Below are positions 25,909 to 34,437 of a stretch of 64,000 nt of DNA, piece after piece (position 1 is the first letter of the stretch; each line of letters opens with the position of its first letter). The notes below the pieces were generated by a model that saw only the letters and a program-made list of their open reading frames with translations, was not told the DNA's origin and did no database searches. The DNA lies in NCBI RefSeq assembly GCF_020216525.1, contig NZ_JAIWOY010000006.1, positions 124,001 through 188,000 on the forward strand, written 5' to 3'. The position numbers and the translations under genes were made by a program. Source of the stretch: Nocardioides nematodiphilus. Its GTDB lineage: Bacteria; Actinomycetota; Actinomycetes; Propionibacteriales; Nocardioidaceae.

Positions 25909-27291
25909 ATGGCAGCAGTGATCCCCTCGGCGTACGGACGTCATGCACGTCGCGATGCGCTGACGCGGACCGCGCTGGTCGCCGCGCTCTGGCTGACCCT
26001 GCTCCTGGTCGCCTACTGGTGGGCCGCGGGCGGCGGCATCCGCGACCTCGGCGGATCACTCACCGACGTGCTGATGTCGACCGGGCGCCTCAGCGGGCTG
26101 GTCGGCTCGGCGCTCCTCCTGGTCCAGGTGCTCCTGATGGCGCGAGTGCCGCTGATCGAGCGGGCGTACGGGCAGGACCGGCTGGTCGGCATCCACCGCA
26201 TCGTCGGGTTCACCTCGTTCGACCTGATCGTGGCCCACGTCGCGCTCATCACCTGGGCGTACGCGGCCGGACGGCTCGCCGCGACCCCCGGCACGCTCTG
26301 GGACCTGACCTGGAACTACCCCGGCATGCTGCTCGCCGTGGCCGGCACGCTGATGCTGGTGCTGGTCGTCGCCACCTCGATCAGGGCCGCGCGACGCCGG
26401 CTGCGCTACGAGTCGTGGCACCTGCTGCACCTCTACGGCTACCTGGGCGCCGGACTCGCGCTGCCGCATCAGCTATGGACCGGACAGGAGTTCCTGGCCC
26501 GGCCGCGGGCGACCTGGATCTGGTGGGCGGCCTGGGCGATGGTGGCCGCGCTCGTGATCGTCTACCGCGTGCTGGCGCCGGTGGCCCGGACCGTTCGGCA
26601 CCAGGTGCGGGTCACCGCCGTGGTGCCGGAGGGTCCCGGCGTCCTGTCGGTCCACCTCTCCGGCCGGCGGCTCGACCGGCTCGGCGTGCAGCCCGGGCAG
26701 TACCTGACCTGGCGCTTCCTCGGGCGGGCGGGCTGGACCCGGGCGAACCCGTTCTCGCTGTCGGCGGCGCCCACCGCGCACGCGCTGCGGATCACGGTGC
26801 AGCGCGACGGCGACGGCAGTGCGTCGGTCGCCGCCCTCCGTCCGGGCCAGCGGGTGCTGGTCGAGGGTCCGTACGGGCGACTCACGTCGCGAGCGCGGAC
26901 GCGGCGCAAGGTGGCGCTCATCGGTGCCGGGGTGGGGATGGCGCCGCTGCGCGCCCTGGCCGAGGGCCTCGACTACGCCCCTGGCGAGGCCGTGCTGCTG
27001 GAGCGCTATCGCACCGACCGGCTCTTCGCCCACGAGCTCGCCCGGCTCTCGTCGGCACGCGGGCTGCACGTCGTGCCCCTGCCGGGGGCGCGGCGCGGCG
27101 ACGGCTCGTGGGTGGGCGAGGGGTACGACGGCTACTCCGACGCCCAGGTGCTGCTCGGCTGGGTCGGTGACCTCGTGGAGCGCGATGTGTACGTGTGTGG
27201 CCCGCCGGCCTGGACGGCGGCGGTCAGGGCGGCGGCCGAGCAGGCCGGTCTGCCGAGGGAGCAGTGGCATGAGGAGGCGTTCGGATGGTGA
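25909..27291 (+). CDS. Ferric reductase-like transmembrane flavocytochrome with FAD/NAD-binding domain
   Basis: A 460-residue protein: six predicted membrane helices (about 20-230) with haem-ligand histidines in IHRIVGFTSF, DLIVAHVAL and SWHLLHLYGYLG, then a ferredoxin-reductase-like FAD domain (PGQYLTWRF, RANPFSLSA) and NAD(P) domain (GAGVGMAPLRAL, YVCGPPAW). It should move electrons from cytosolic NAD(P)H across the membrane. The next two genes encode an FMN-binding protein and ApbE, overlapping it, so it is the inner part of a flavin electron-transfer chain. GAGGAGG lies 8 nt before the ATG. Confidence 0.9.
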   Translation: MAAVIPSAYGRHARRDALTRTALVAALWLTLLLVAYWWAAGGGIRDLGGSLTDVLMSTGRLSGLVGSALLLVQVLLMARVPLIERAYGQDRLVGIHRIVGFTSFDLIVAHVALITWAYAAGRLAATPGTLWDLTWNYPGMLLAVAGTLMLVLVVATSIRAARRRLRYESWHLLHLYGYLGAGLALPHQLWTGQEFLARPRATWIWWAAWAMVAALVIVYRVLAPVARTVRHQVRVTAVVPEGPGVLSVHLSGRRLDRLGVQPGQYLTWRFLGRAGWTRANPFSLSAAPTAHALRITVQRDGDGSASVAALRPGQRVLVEGPYGRLTSRARTRRKVALIGAGVGMAPLRALAEGLDYAPGEAVLLERYRTDRLFAHELARLSSARGLHVVPLPGARRGDGSWVGEGYDGYSDAQVLLGWVGDLVERDVYVCGPPAWTAAVRAAAEQAGLPREQWHEEAFGW

Positions 27292-27800
27292 ACGGGTTGG
27301 ACCGTGGCGCGAGGCGCATCGTGTTCGGAGCACTGTCGACGGTGACGGTCGTGGTGCTGCTCTTCGGCTATCGCACCTCGACCGAGGGGCCGGGGACCAC
27401 CGCGGCGCTGCCCGCCGTCACGCCGGCGACGACGACCGAGTCGTCGGACACGACCCCCCGGTCGACGCCGTCCACGCCGTCCGCGCCGAAGGCGACGAGG
27501 TCGGCGACGGCGGTGCCGTCAACGAAGACCGTGGTCACCGGGGACCAGGAGCAGACCCAGTGGGGACCGGTCCAGGTCGAGCTGACGATCACGGGCGGCT
27601 CGATCACGTCCGTCGCAGTTCCGGTCTACCCGAACGGCAACGGTCGCGACGCCCAGATCAACTCGTTCGCGCTGCCCCAGCTCGTGCAGGAGACGATCAG
27701 CGCGCAGAGCGCGAGCATCGACATGATCAGCGGCGCCACCGTGACCAGCGACGGCTACCTGCGCTCGCTGCAGAGCGCCCTCGACAAGGCGGGCCTGTGA
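27285..27800 (+). CDS. Membrane-anchored FMN-binding domain protein
   Basis: A 171-residue protein: signal anchor at about 12-28, a Thr/Pro/Ser-rich extracytoplasmic linker (32-80), then an FMN-binding domain (85-171). The motif DMISGATVTSDGY (146-158) matches the ApbE flavinylation site, with Thr154 the expected FMN-linked residue. The start overlaps the upstream reductase by 7 bp and the stop overlaps apbE (TGATG). It likely takes electrons from the flavocytochrome to an outside acceptor such as Fe(III), a quinone or another protein. Confidence 0.9.
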   Translation: MVNGLDRGARRIVFGALSTVTVVVLLFGYRTSTEGPGTTAALPAVTPATTTESSDTTPRSTPSTPSAPKATRSATAVPSTKTVVTGDQEQTQWGPVQVELTITGGSITSVAVPVYPNGNGRDAQINSFALPQLVQETISAQSASIDMISGATVTSDGYLRSLQSALDKAGL

Positions 27801-28570
27801 TGTCCGCCGTCGTGGCCGAGCGACCCGTGCAGCGGTACGTCGAGCACGTGATGGGGATGCCGATCAGTCTCGCCCTGCGCGGACGCCACACCGCCGACGC
27901 CCGTGCCCTCGACGCCTGGGCCGAGGCGATGGCGACCCTCCACGACGTCGACCGGGTCTTCTCCACCTACCGCGCGGACTCCCATGTCTCGCGGCTCGAC
28001 CGCGGTGAGATCACGCTGGCCACCTGCCCGCCCGAGCTCTTGGAGGTGCTCGCGCTGGGGGAGCGGTGGCGTCAGGACTCGGGCGGCGCGTTCGACGTAC
28101 GCCGTGGTGATGCGTCGGGCACGTTCCATCTCGATCCGAGCGGCGTGGTGAAGGGCTGGGCGGTGGAGCGGGCCGCGCGGCCACTGCGGCTGCTCGCCGG
28201 AACCGACTTCTGCCTCTCCGCGGGCGGCGACATGGTCTGCGCCGCCGGCGCCGAGTCCGTGCCGTGGCGGGTGGGCGTCGAGGACCCGCATGACGTCGCC
28301 GCCGTGGCCGCGGTGGTCCCGGTCCGCAACGGCGCCGTGGCCACCTCCGGGCTCGCCCACCGCGGCGCGCACATCACCGACGCCCGGACGGGCCGGGTCC
28401 CGACGCGGGTCGCCTCGGTCACGGTGGTCGCCGAGGACCTGGTCCGGGCCGACCTCGACGCCACCGCCGCCTTCGCTCTGGACGGCGAGGCGGCCGCATG
28501 GCTGAGCGGTCGCGGCTCGACCGGCGTCGTGGTCTGGGCCGACGGTCGCCGCGAGGTCATCGCCCCTTAG
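27800..28570 (+). CDS. apbE: FAD:protein FMN transferase (ApbE family)
   Basis: A 256-residue enzyme that attaches FMN from FAD to a Thr of target proteins, needing Mg. Family features: MGMPISLAL, DRVFSTYRADSHVSRLDRG, GGAFDVR, DPSGVVKGWAVERA, FCLSAGGDM and a C-terminal THIS-like ITDARTGRVP. It is shorter than E. coli ApbE and has no signal peptide, as in many actinobacterial forms; this raises the question of where it acts on its membrane-anchored partner. Stop overlaps the convergent transferase gene by 4 bp. Its target is almost certainly the FMN-binding protein just upstream. Confidence 0.93.
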   Translation: MSAVVAERPVQRYVEHVMGMPISLALRGRHTADARALDAWAEAMATLHDVDRVFSTYRADSHVSRLDRGEITLATCPPELLEVLALGERWRQDSGGAFDVRRGDASGTFHLDPSGVVKGWAVERAARPLRLLAGTDFCLSAGGDMVCAAGAESVPWRVGVEDPHDVAAVAAVVPVRNGAVATSGLAHRGAHITDARTGRVPTRVASVTVVAEDLVRADLDATAAFALDGEAAAWLSGRGSTGVVVWADGRREVIAP

Positions 28571-29697
28571 AGGCGACCCTGCTCCCCGAGCAGCTTGTCG
28601 CGCAGCTCCACCAGCTCCGTGACGGCGCCGAAGAACCGCTCGGTGCTCTCGCCGACGACGAGGTCGTCGAAGTAGTGCCCGCGCATGGCCGTACGGGCGT
28701 CGCGGTGCTCGTCGTGGGCGAGGCGGGCAGCGACGAGCTCCGTCAGGCCCGCCAGATTGGTCGAGTCGACCACGTCGGCGACCCGGCTGATGGGGGCGTC
28801 GGCGGTCAGCCGCTCGCGGTCCTCCCAGCGGTCGGTGAGCAGGAGCGGCGCCTCGGTGCGCAGGTAGAGCCAGTCGAGGCCGACCGAGGAGACGTCGGTG
28901 ACCATCGCGTCGCAGCGTGCGAACACGGCCAGGATGTCCCCGCCCAGGATCGCCTGGTGGCCGGCCTCGGGCTCGGCCGCGGCTGCCTCCTCGAGGAGCC
29001 GCACGATCTCGCGGTGCCCGGCGGCGACCGTCGGGTCCTCGCTGGTGGTCACCTTGGGGTGAGGCTTGTAGACAACGCGAGTGCCCGGCGCGGCGAGCAG
29101 CGAGCGCACGATCTGCGGGCCGAAGGCGTCCACGGAGGTGTAGCAGTTGTAGTCGGCGTCGCCCTCCCAGGTGGGGGCGTACAGGACGGTGGGCCGTTCC
29201 GAGGCGGGCAGGATCGGCTCGGGGCGCAGGTCGAGCTGCGGTCGTCCGATCCGGACGAGCTTGGCCTCGTCGAGCTCCATCAGCGCGCCGCGGTGACGCT
29301 GGACGGCCGCCTCGCCGGCGACGAAGACCCGGTCGTACGCCTTGGCGTTGTTGGAGACCATCGACATCTTGTCGGACTCGCCGTGGTTGATGTGCACGTG
29401 CATCATCCGCGAGTTGAGCAGGGCGTTGAAGTTGCGCATCCCGTTGTTGCAGTAGAGCACCACCTTGGCGTCCAGCTCGGAGAACAGCTCGCTCAGGGTG
29501 TGGAACTCGACGGCCACGAAGACCGGGAGCCGCGTCTGCTCGCGCACGATCGCGGCGGTGTCCGGCTCCCGCAGCACGATGCCGACCGGATGGGTCTCGT
29601 CGAGCAGCTCCAGCACCGGCAGCCACTGCAGCAGTTGGTAGACCCGGGTCGGGTCGTCGGAGAAGTAGCTCAACACAGTGGGACGAGAACCAGACAC
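28567..29697 (-). CDS. CDP-glycerol:glycerophosphate glycerophosphotransferase-like (TagB/TagF-type)
   Basis: A 376-residue GT-B-type enzyme. Signatures: VLYCNNGMRNF, HVHINHGESDKMSM (catalytic HGxxDK-like loop), FVAGEAAVQRHR, RIGRPQLDL, YAPTWEGD, YKPHPKVT and VTDVSSVGLDWLYL. This is the conserved C-terminal domain of wall teichoic acid polymerases and primases. Actinobacteria with teichoic acids use such enzymes; the acceptor is unknown and no other teichoic acid gene is adjacent. GTG 29697 has TACGCT 6 nt upstream, ruling out the much longer open frame that reads back through tRNA-Arg. Confidence 0.85.
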   Translation of the reverse strand: MSGSRPTVLSYFSDDPTRVYQLLQWLPVLELLDETHPVGIVLREPDTAAIVREQTRLPVFVAVEFHTLSELFSELDAKVVLYCNNGMRNFNALLNSRMMHVHINHGESDKMSMVSNNAKAYDRVFVAGEAAVQRHRGALMELDEAKLVRIGRPQLDLRPEPILPASERPTVLYAPTWEGDADYNCYTSVDAFGPQIVRSLLAAPGTRVVYKPHPKVTTSEDPTVAAGHREIVRLLEEAAAAEPEAGHQAILGGDILAVFARCDAMVTDVSSVGLDWLYLRTEAPLLLTDRWEDRERLTADAPISRVADVVDSTNLAGLTELVAARLAHDEHRDARTAMRGHYFDDLVVGESTERFFGAVTELVELRDKLLGEQGRL

Positions 29698-29743
29698 GGC
29701 GAGAGCGTAAACGCTGCGCGGCTGACTTCCGCGGTCGCGGACG

Positions 29744-29769
29744 GCACGAGAGCTCGTTCCTCGCTCGCG
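29744..29769 (+). repeat. Partial copy of the dispersed repeat core
   Basis: AGCTCGTTCCTCGCTCGCG at 29751-29769 matches the cores at 17517 and 30869 with one mismatch; preceding bases GGCACGAG are also similar to copy A. It lies between the transferase start and tRNA-Arg. Confidence 0.45.
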
Positions 29770-29789
29770 TGGTCGGCGACGAGACGGAG

Positions 29790-29862
29790 CGCCCTCGGCA
29801 GGAGTCGAACCCGCAACCAGCCGGGTAGAAACCGGACGCTCTATCCATTGAGCTACGAGGGC
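29790..29862 (-). tRNA. tRNA-Arg (TCT)
   Basis: Acceptor GCCCTCG/CGAGGGC, D arm AGCTCAATGGATAGAGC, anticodon stem around TTTCTAC giving TCT (AGA codons), T arm with GGTTCGACT. Discriminator G; CCA not encoded. The outer anticodon-stem pair is imperfect. Confidence 0.93.
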
Positions 29863-29925
29863 TGGGCGTGCATCATTCTGTCCCATGTGTCTCAGGTCTC
29901 CCATCCTGGGGCCGAATGAGGCGAG

Positions 29926-30795
29926 GTGAACCACGAGGTGACGGCTACAGACCCGGCAGCCGTCGTCGTCCCGGTGCAGCGCGCCGAGGGCGATGCTCAG
30001 TCGGAGCGCGGCCCGAGCGGACCGCTGAGCTGGGGTGTCCTGACCTGGGTTCTCGAGCACGGCGGGGTCGCCACGGCCTACCAGCCGATCATCGACGTGA
30101 AGCGGGAGCGGATCGTGGGCTGGGAGGCGCTCCTCCGCGCCCAGCACCCGGACATCGGCGCCATCTCGCCGGTCGCCCTGGTCGAGGCCGCTGAGAGGCA
30201 CGGTCTGCTGGACCTGCTCACCCGCCGCATCATCGAGGACGCCCGGTCGACCATGGTGACCGTACGGGCGCTGGTCCGTGACCCGCTCAAGATCCACCTC
30301 AACCTCGAGCTCTCCCAGCTCCGGGAGGCCGAGCCGCTGTTGGAGTGGCTCGCCGAGCTCGACTGGCCCGCGGACATCGAGGTGGTCGCCGAGATCACCG
30401 AGCGCGGCGCCGACCAGTGGCTCCCGCGGTACGAGGCGGGCGCGACCATCCTGACCAACGGCCAGGTCTCGCTGGCCATCGACGACTGCGGCTCCGGGTC
30501 CTCGCGGCTGAGCTTCATCAGCAGCCGCGCCTGGGAGGTCGTGAAGATCGACCGTCAGCTCCTCATCGACCACGACGAGCGCCGGATCGTGGTGCTGCGC
30601 CACCTCGTCCAGCTGCTCAGCGCGCTCAACGCGATCAGCGTGGCCGAGGGGATCGAGACGATCGAGCAGCTGCGGCTGGTCCGTGAACTGGGCTTCGACG
30701 AGGCCCAGGGCTACCTGCTGGGCATGCCGGTGCCCGGGCCGACGATGCTCGCGAGCCTGGCTCGCCAGGGACTCGCGCTCGACCTCGCGGAGTAG
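29926..30795 (+). CDS. EAL domain protein (putative cyclic-di-GMP phosphodiesterase)
   Basis: A 289-residue cytosolic protein with a short N-terminal extension and a complete EAL domain. Metal and catalytic residues are present: E67-A-L, LNLELS (Asn), AEITERG (Glu), IDDCGSGSSRLSF (Asp-Asp), VVKIDR (Lys), VAEGIET (Glu) and EAQGYLLGMP (Gln). The usual DDFG reads DDCG. It therefore looks catalytically competent, cleaving c-di-GMP to pGpG, which oligoribonuclease (22461) could then degrade. No GGDEF or membrane domain. GTG 29926 has a purine-rich AATGAGGCGAG just upstream. Confidence 0.88.
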   Translation: MNHEVTATDPAAVVVPVQRAEGDAQSERGPSGPLSWGVLTWVLEHGGVATAYQPIIDVKRERIVGWEALLRAQHPDIGAISPVALVEAAERHGLLDLLTRRIIEDARSTMVTVRALVRDPLKIHLNLELSQLREAEPLLEWLAELDWPADIEVVAEITERGADQWLPRYEAGATILTNGQVSLAIDDCGSGSSRLSFISSRAWEVVKIDRQLLIDHDERRIVVLRHLVQLLSALNAISVAEGIETIEQLRLVRELGFDEAQGYLLGMPVPGPTMLASLARQGLALDLAE

Positions 30796-30830
30796 CCACG
30801 ACCAGCTGGCGATCCCTGGGTCGCAGCCGG

Positions 30831-30922
30831 GCTGCGCCCGGTGCTTCCTCCCTCGCGGCCAGCGCCTGAGCTCGTACCTCGCTCGCGCTGCCACTCGCTC
30901 GGTCGCATACTCTGCGGTCGTG
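30831..30922 (+). repeat. Dispersed promoter-bearing repeat, copy B
   Basis: Aligns with 17481-17571 over the full ~90 bp with small gaps; core AGCTCGTACCTCGCTCGCG begins at 30869. As in copy A, it ends in a leaderless -10 (TACTCT) and the GTG of the downstream gene. Confidence 0.6.
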
Positions 30923-31834
30923 GACCAGCTGTTCTGCACCACCTGTGGCCACCTTCTCGGGGCCGACGACCTGTTCTGCACGGCATGCGGTGCCCAGGTC
31001 GCGCCGTCGGGCACGGCCACGCTGCCGTTCGAGCGCGCCACGGAGTCGCCGGCGGAGCGGACCGCTGTGCGCGAGGTCCACCCGGTCCCGACACCCGCGC
31101 AGCCCGCCCTCCCGCATGTGCGGCACGGCGGCACCCATCCCTCCCCGCGGCGCAAGCGTGCCCGTTTCTGGGGCTGGATCGCCGTGGCCGCAGTCGCGGT
31201 CGGCGCGGTCTCGTACGGGCTCGGCACGCTCGTCGACGAGGACGCCACCGTGCCGACGAGCGTGCGCACCGGCTCGTCCGAGCCGACGGCCCCGGGCGAC
31301 GCGCCGTCCGGCCGACACACCGCGAGGGCTGCGGCCGATCCGCAGGCCATGGCCCAGGCCAAGGCGCTCTACGCGCTGATCTCCCAGTCGGCCAGCGACA
31401 AGCAGCGCATCGCCGTGGCCGCCGGACAGCTGCAGCGCTGCGACCACATCGAGCAGGCGATCCAGACCTTCGCCGACGCGGCCGGCTCGCGCGATCGGCT
31501 GGTCGAGCAGGCCGCCGGGCTCGAGGTCGGGCTGCTGCCCGGCGGTGGCGCCGCGGTCGCCGACCTCAGTGCCGCAGCCCGGGCCGCGGGCGACGCCGAC
31601 CGGGCCTATGTCGCCTGGGGCGAATCGCGTCACACGGTCCGCGTGAAGGTCCCGCACCACCGCAAGCACCACGGGCCGAGGTTCCGCGAGGTCTGTCGCG
31701 GCGGCGACGAGCTCGAGGCCAGGGCCGTCCGGCTCAGCTCGGCCTCGCACGGCGCCAAGCAGAAGACCGCCACCGCGTGGAACCTCGTCGCCGCCCAGTT
31801 CGGGCTGCCGACGATCACCTGGACCGAGCTGTAG
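30920..31834 (+). CDS. Zinc-ribbon membrane protein
   Basis: A 304-residue protein: N-terminal zinc ribbon with two Cys pairs (FCTTCG at 5-10 and FCTACG at 19-24), a Pro-rich linker, one transmembrane helix (about 92-115), then an extracytoplasmic region of some 190 residues with an Ala-rich helix and two Cys (QRCDH, EVCRG) that may pair. No family assigned beyond the zinc ribbon. GTG 30920 has TACTCT 6 nt upstream; the upstream open frame is the dispersed repeat. Role unknown, possibly sensing across the membrane. Confidence 0.75.
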   Translation: MDQLFCTTCGHLLGADDLFCTACGAQVAPSGTATLPFERATESPAERTAVREVHPVPTPAQPALPHVRHGGTHPSPRRKRARFWGWIAVAAVAVGAVSYGLGTLVDEDATVPTSVRTGSSEPTAPGDAPSGRHTARAAADPQAMAQAKALYALISQSASDKQRIAVAAGQLQRCDHIEQAIQTFADAAGSRDRLVEQAAGLEVGLLPGGGAAVADLSAAARAAGDADRAYVAWGESRHTVRVKVPHHRKHHGPRFREVCRGGDELEARAVRLSSASHGAKQKTATAWNLVAAQFGLPTITWTEL

Positions 31835-31865
31835 TCGCGGACGGGCGCGCCGCGCCGAGGATCCG

Positions 31866-33257
31866 CTAGAGGTAGCGGCCCATCCAGGACTCGACGTCCT
31901 CGGGCGTCCGGGGGAGCGCCGCGCTCAGGTTGAGCGCGCCGTCGGCGGTGACGACGATGTCGTCCTCGATCCGGATCCCGATGCCGCGCAGCTCCTCGGG
32001 CACCAGCAGGTCGTTGTCCTGGAAGTAGAGCCCCGGCTCGACGGTGAGCACGTAGCCCTCCTCCAGCGTCGACTCCTTGCCGTAGGCGGCCTCACCGGCC
32101 TTCGCGCAGTCGTGCACGTCCAGACCGAGCATGTGCGAGGTGCCATGCAGCGTCCAGCGGGCGTACGTGCGGTTCTCCTCCGAGAGCGCCTCGTCGACCG
32201 AGACCGGCAGGAGCCCGAGATCGTCCAGCCCGTGCGCCAGCACCGACATCGCGGCCCGGTGCGGGTCACGGAAGCCGGCGCCCGGCTTCACCGCGTCGAT
32301 GCCCGCCGTCTGCGCCTGCAGGACCAGTGCGTAGAGGTCGCGCTGCAACGGCGAGTAGCGCCCCGAGATGGGCAGGGTGCGGGTGACGTCGGCGGTGTAG
32401 AGGTTGCGGCCCTCGACGCCCATGTCGAGCAGGACCAGGTCGCCGGGGGTGATGGGGCCGGTGTTGTCGGTCCAGTGCAGCGTCGTGGCATGCCCCCCGC
32501 CGCCGACGATCGAGTCGTAGCCGAGGTCGTTGCCCTGGGCGCGGGCGCGGCGGAAGAAGGTGCCCTCGATCCAGCGCTCGCCGTACCTCACGGCGTTGGC
32601 CCAGTCCGCGACGCAGTCCTCGAAGCCCGCCGCGGTGATGTCGCAGGCCTCCTGCAGCTCGGCGATCTCCCAGGCATCCTTGGCCAGCCGCAGCTCGCTG
32701 GCGACCCGGTCGAGCTCCTCGTCGGCGCCCAGCGTCCGCGTCGGCGTCGAGCCCTGCAGCGCTGCCTCGAGGCCGTCGACGTGGCGCACCTCGAGGCCGA
32801 GGGACTCCGAGAGCTCGTCGAGCGACGGGCGGCGGCCCACCCACAGCTCGCCGTAGTGCGCGTTGCGGAAGAACTCCTCGGTGTCGCTGCCCGCCGACGG
32901 ACGGGCGTAGAGCGCCGCGGAGCCGTCCGGCTCGATCACCAGCGTCGCGTCCGAGGTCTGGTTGCCGCTGAGATGGACGTGCGCGGTCTCGGCACGGAAG
33001 CGGTAGTCGGTGTCGTTCGCGCGCACCTTGGGACTGCCGGCGGGGATCACCAGCCGCTCGCCCGGGAAGGCCGCGGCCAGGCGCGCCCGGCGATCGGCGG
33101 CGTAGGGAGCCACCGGATGGGGCGGCACGTCGAGCGAGCGCGGGCCCCAGCCCGTACTCATGAACGTGCGCCAGGCCTCGGGCACCTTGTCGTCGTGCGG
33201 ACGGGTGCCGTCCTCCGGGTGTGCGCGCTCCGTCGTCGTCACCGTCTCGTCAGTCAC
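31866..33257 (-). CDS. pepP: Xaa-Pro aminopeptidase
   Basis: A 463-residue metallopeptidase removing N-terminal residues before proline. N-terminal creatinase-like domain (about 30-190), then a pita-bread catalytic domain with all five metal ligands: LDMGVEGRNLYTADVTRTL (two Asp), HGTSHMLGLDVHD (His), VEPGLYFQD (Glu) and GIRIEDDIVVT (Glu). GTG 33257 has TAGCAT 7 nt upstream; the open frame extends further back but lacks a plausible start. Divergent from the PrsW-type gene, with 58 bp between starts and both promoters leaderless. Confidence 0.93.
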   Translation of the reverse strand: MTDETVTTTERAHPEDGTRPHDDKVPEAWRTFMSTGWGPRSLDVPPHPVAPYAADRRARLAAAFPGERLVIPAGSPKVRANDTDYRFRAETAHVHLSGNQTSDATLVIEPDGSAALYARPSAGSDTEEFFRNAHYGELWVGRRPSLDELSESLGLEVRHVDGLEAALQGSTPTRTLGADEELDRVASELRLAKDAWEIAELQEACDITAAGFEDCVADWANAVRYGERWIEGTFFRRARAQGNDLGYDSIVGGGGHATTLHWTDNTGPITPGDLVLLDMGVEGRNLYTADVTRTLPISGRYSPLQRDLYALVLQAQTAGIDAVKPGAGFRDPHRAAMSVLAHGLDDLGLLPVSVDEALSEENRTYARWTLHGTSHMLGLDVHDCAKAGEAAYGKESTLEEGYVLTVEPGLYFQDNDLLVPEELRGIGIRIEDDIVVTADGALNLSAALPRTPEDVESWMGRYL

Positions 33258-33315
33258 CCGACCAATGCTACGTGTCGATACACCGGGCGCGACCTGCACC
33301 GATAGGCTGCGCCGC

Positions 33316-34437
33316 ATGGGGGTGAAACCACCGCGCAACCGCGCGTTCATGATCGTGGTCAGCGTGCTCGTCGCGCTGGCGGCGATCCCGGTGCTCATCC
33401 TCGTCGCCGTCTCCGGCGCCCCGACCCACGTCGTGCTCGCGGTCGTGCTGGCCAGCGTCCCGGTCGTTCCGCTGGTGCTCTGCTTCCTGTGGCTCGACCG
33501 CTACGAGCCCGAGCCGCGCGGGCTGCTCGCCCTCGCCCTGGCGTGGGGCGCCTTCGTCGCCTGCTTGGTCGCCCTCGTCCTCGAGGGTGTCGGCGGCCTG
33601 GTCACCGGGGTGCGTGACGAGACGCAGCTCGCGGTCCTGGCCCCCGTCATCGAGGAGGCCTGCAAGGGCTTCTTCCTGGTGATGCTGCTGTGGTGGCGCC
33701 GCGACGAGCTCGACGGCATCCTCGACGGCATCGTGTACGCCGGCATGCTCGGCATCGGCTTCGCGTTCGTCGAGAACATCCTCTACCTGGCCGCCGCCTA
33801 CAACGGCACCGCCGGGATGGGCCCCGGCGGGATGCAGGGGCTCGCGTCGACCTTCGTCGTGCGGTGCCTGTTCAGCCCGTTCGCCCACCCGCTCTTCACC
33901 GCGTTCACCGGGATCGGCGTCGGGATCGCCGTCGGCTCCCGGTCCCGCGCGGTGCGTTGGCTGGCGCCACTCGCCGGGTACGCCGTCGCCGTCCTCGCGC
34001 ACGGCACGTGGAACGCCGCCACCATCTTCGGCTTCGGAGGTGTCATCGTCGTCTACGTGATGATCATGCTGCCCGCCGTCGGTGGCCTGGCCGCGATCGC
34101 GGTCTGGGCGCGACGCGCCGAGCAGCGGATGCTCGCCCTGGCCCTCGGCGACGCTGCTCGCCGGGGTCTGTTGCCCGCCACCGACATCGGCTGGGTGGTC
34201 GATCTGAGGGCCCGGCGCAGCGCCCGCGCCTACGCCCGCAGGTGGGGCGGTCCCACCGGTGAGCAGGCGATGCGGGATTATCAACAAGCAGCGATCGAGC
34301 TCGGCTTCCTGCACTCGCGGTTCTTGCGTGGCACTCCGCCACCCAATTTCGCGGCCCGCGGGCAGGAGTACGTCGCGCGAATCGGTGCGGTCCGGCCACG
34401 GATCGCCTTCCCCGGACAGGTGGTGCCCACGAGATGA
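33316..34437 (+). CDS. PrsW family intramembrane metalloprotease
   Basis: A 373-residue polytopic protein with about eight helices. Protease motifs: APVIEEACKG (EExxK), GIGFAFVENILY (ExxxN-like), FSPFAHPLFT (His) and AHGTWNA (His). PrsW proteins cleave anti-sigma factors or other membrane proteins. A hydrophilic C-terminal tail of about 110 residues is cytosolic. ATG 33316 has TAGGCT 7 nt upstream. The stop overlaps the next gene, a dynamin-like GTPase, by 4 bp (ATGA), so protease and GTPases form one operon. Confidence 0.9.
   Translation: MGVKPPRNRAFMIVVSVLVALAAIPVLILVAVSGAPTHVVLAVVLASVPVVPLVLCFLWLDRYEPEPRGLLALALAWGAFVACLVALVLEGVGGLVTGVRDETQLAVLAPVIEEACKGFFLVMLLWWRRDELDGILDGIVYAGMLGIGFAFVENILYLAAAYNGTAGMGPGGMQGLASTFVVRCLFSPFAHPLFTAFTGIGVGIAVGSRSRAVRWLAPLAGYAVAVLAHGTWNAATIFGFGGVIVVYVMIMLPAVGGLAAIAVWARRAEQRMLALALGDAARRGLLPATDIGWVVDLRARRSARAYARRWGGPTGEQAMRDYQQAAIELGFLHSRFLRGTPPPNFAARGQEYVARIGAVRPRIAFPGQVVPTR

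Noticed and set aside
28567..31362. 931-codon minus-strand frame extending the glycerophosphotransferase
   Set aside because: It would read through tRNA-Arg and the EAL gene. The leaderless GTG at 29697 and the homology start agree on a 376-residue protein.
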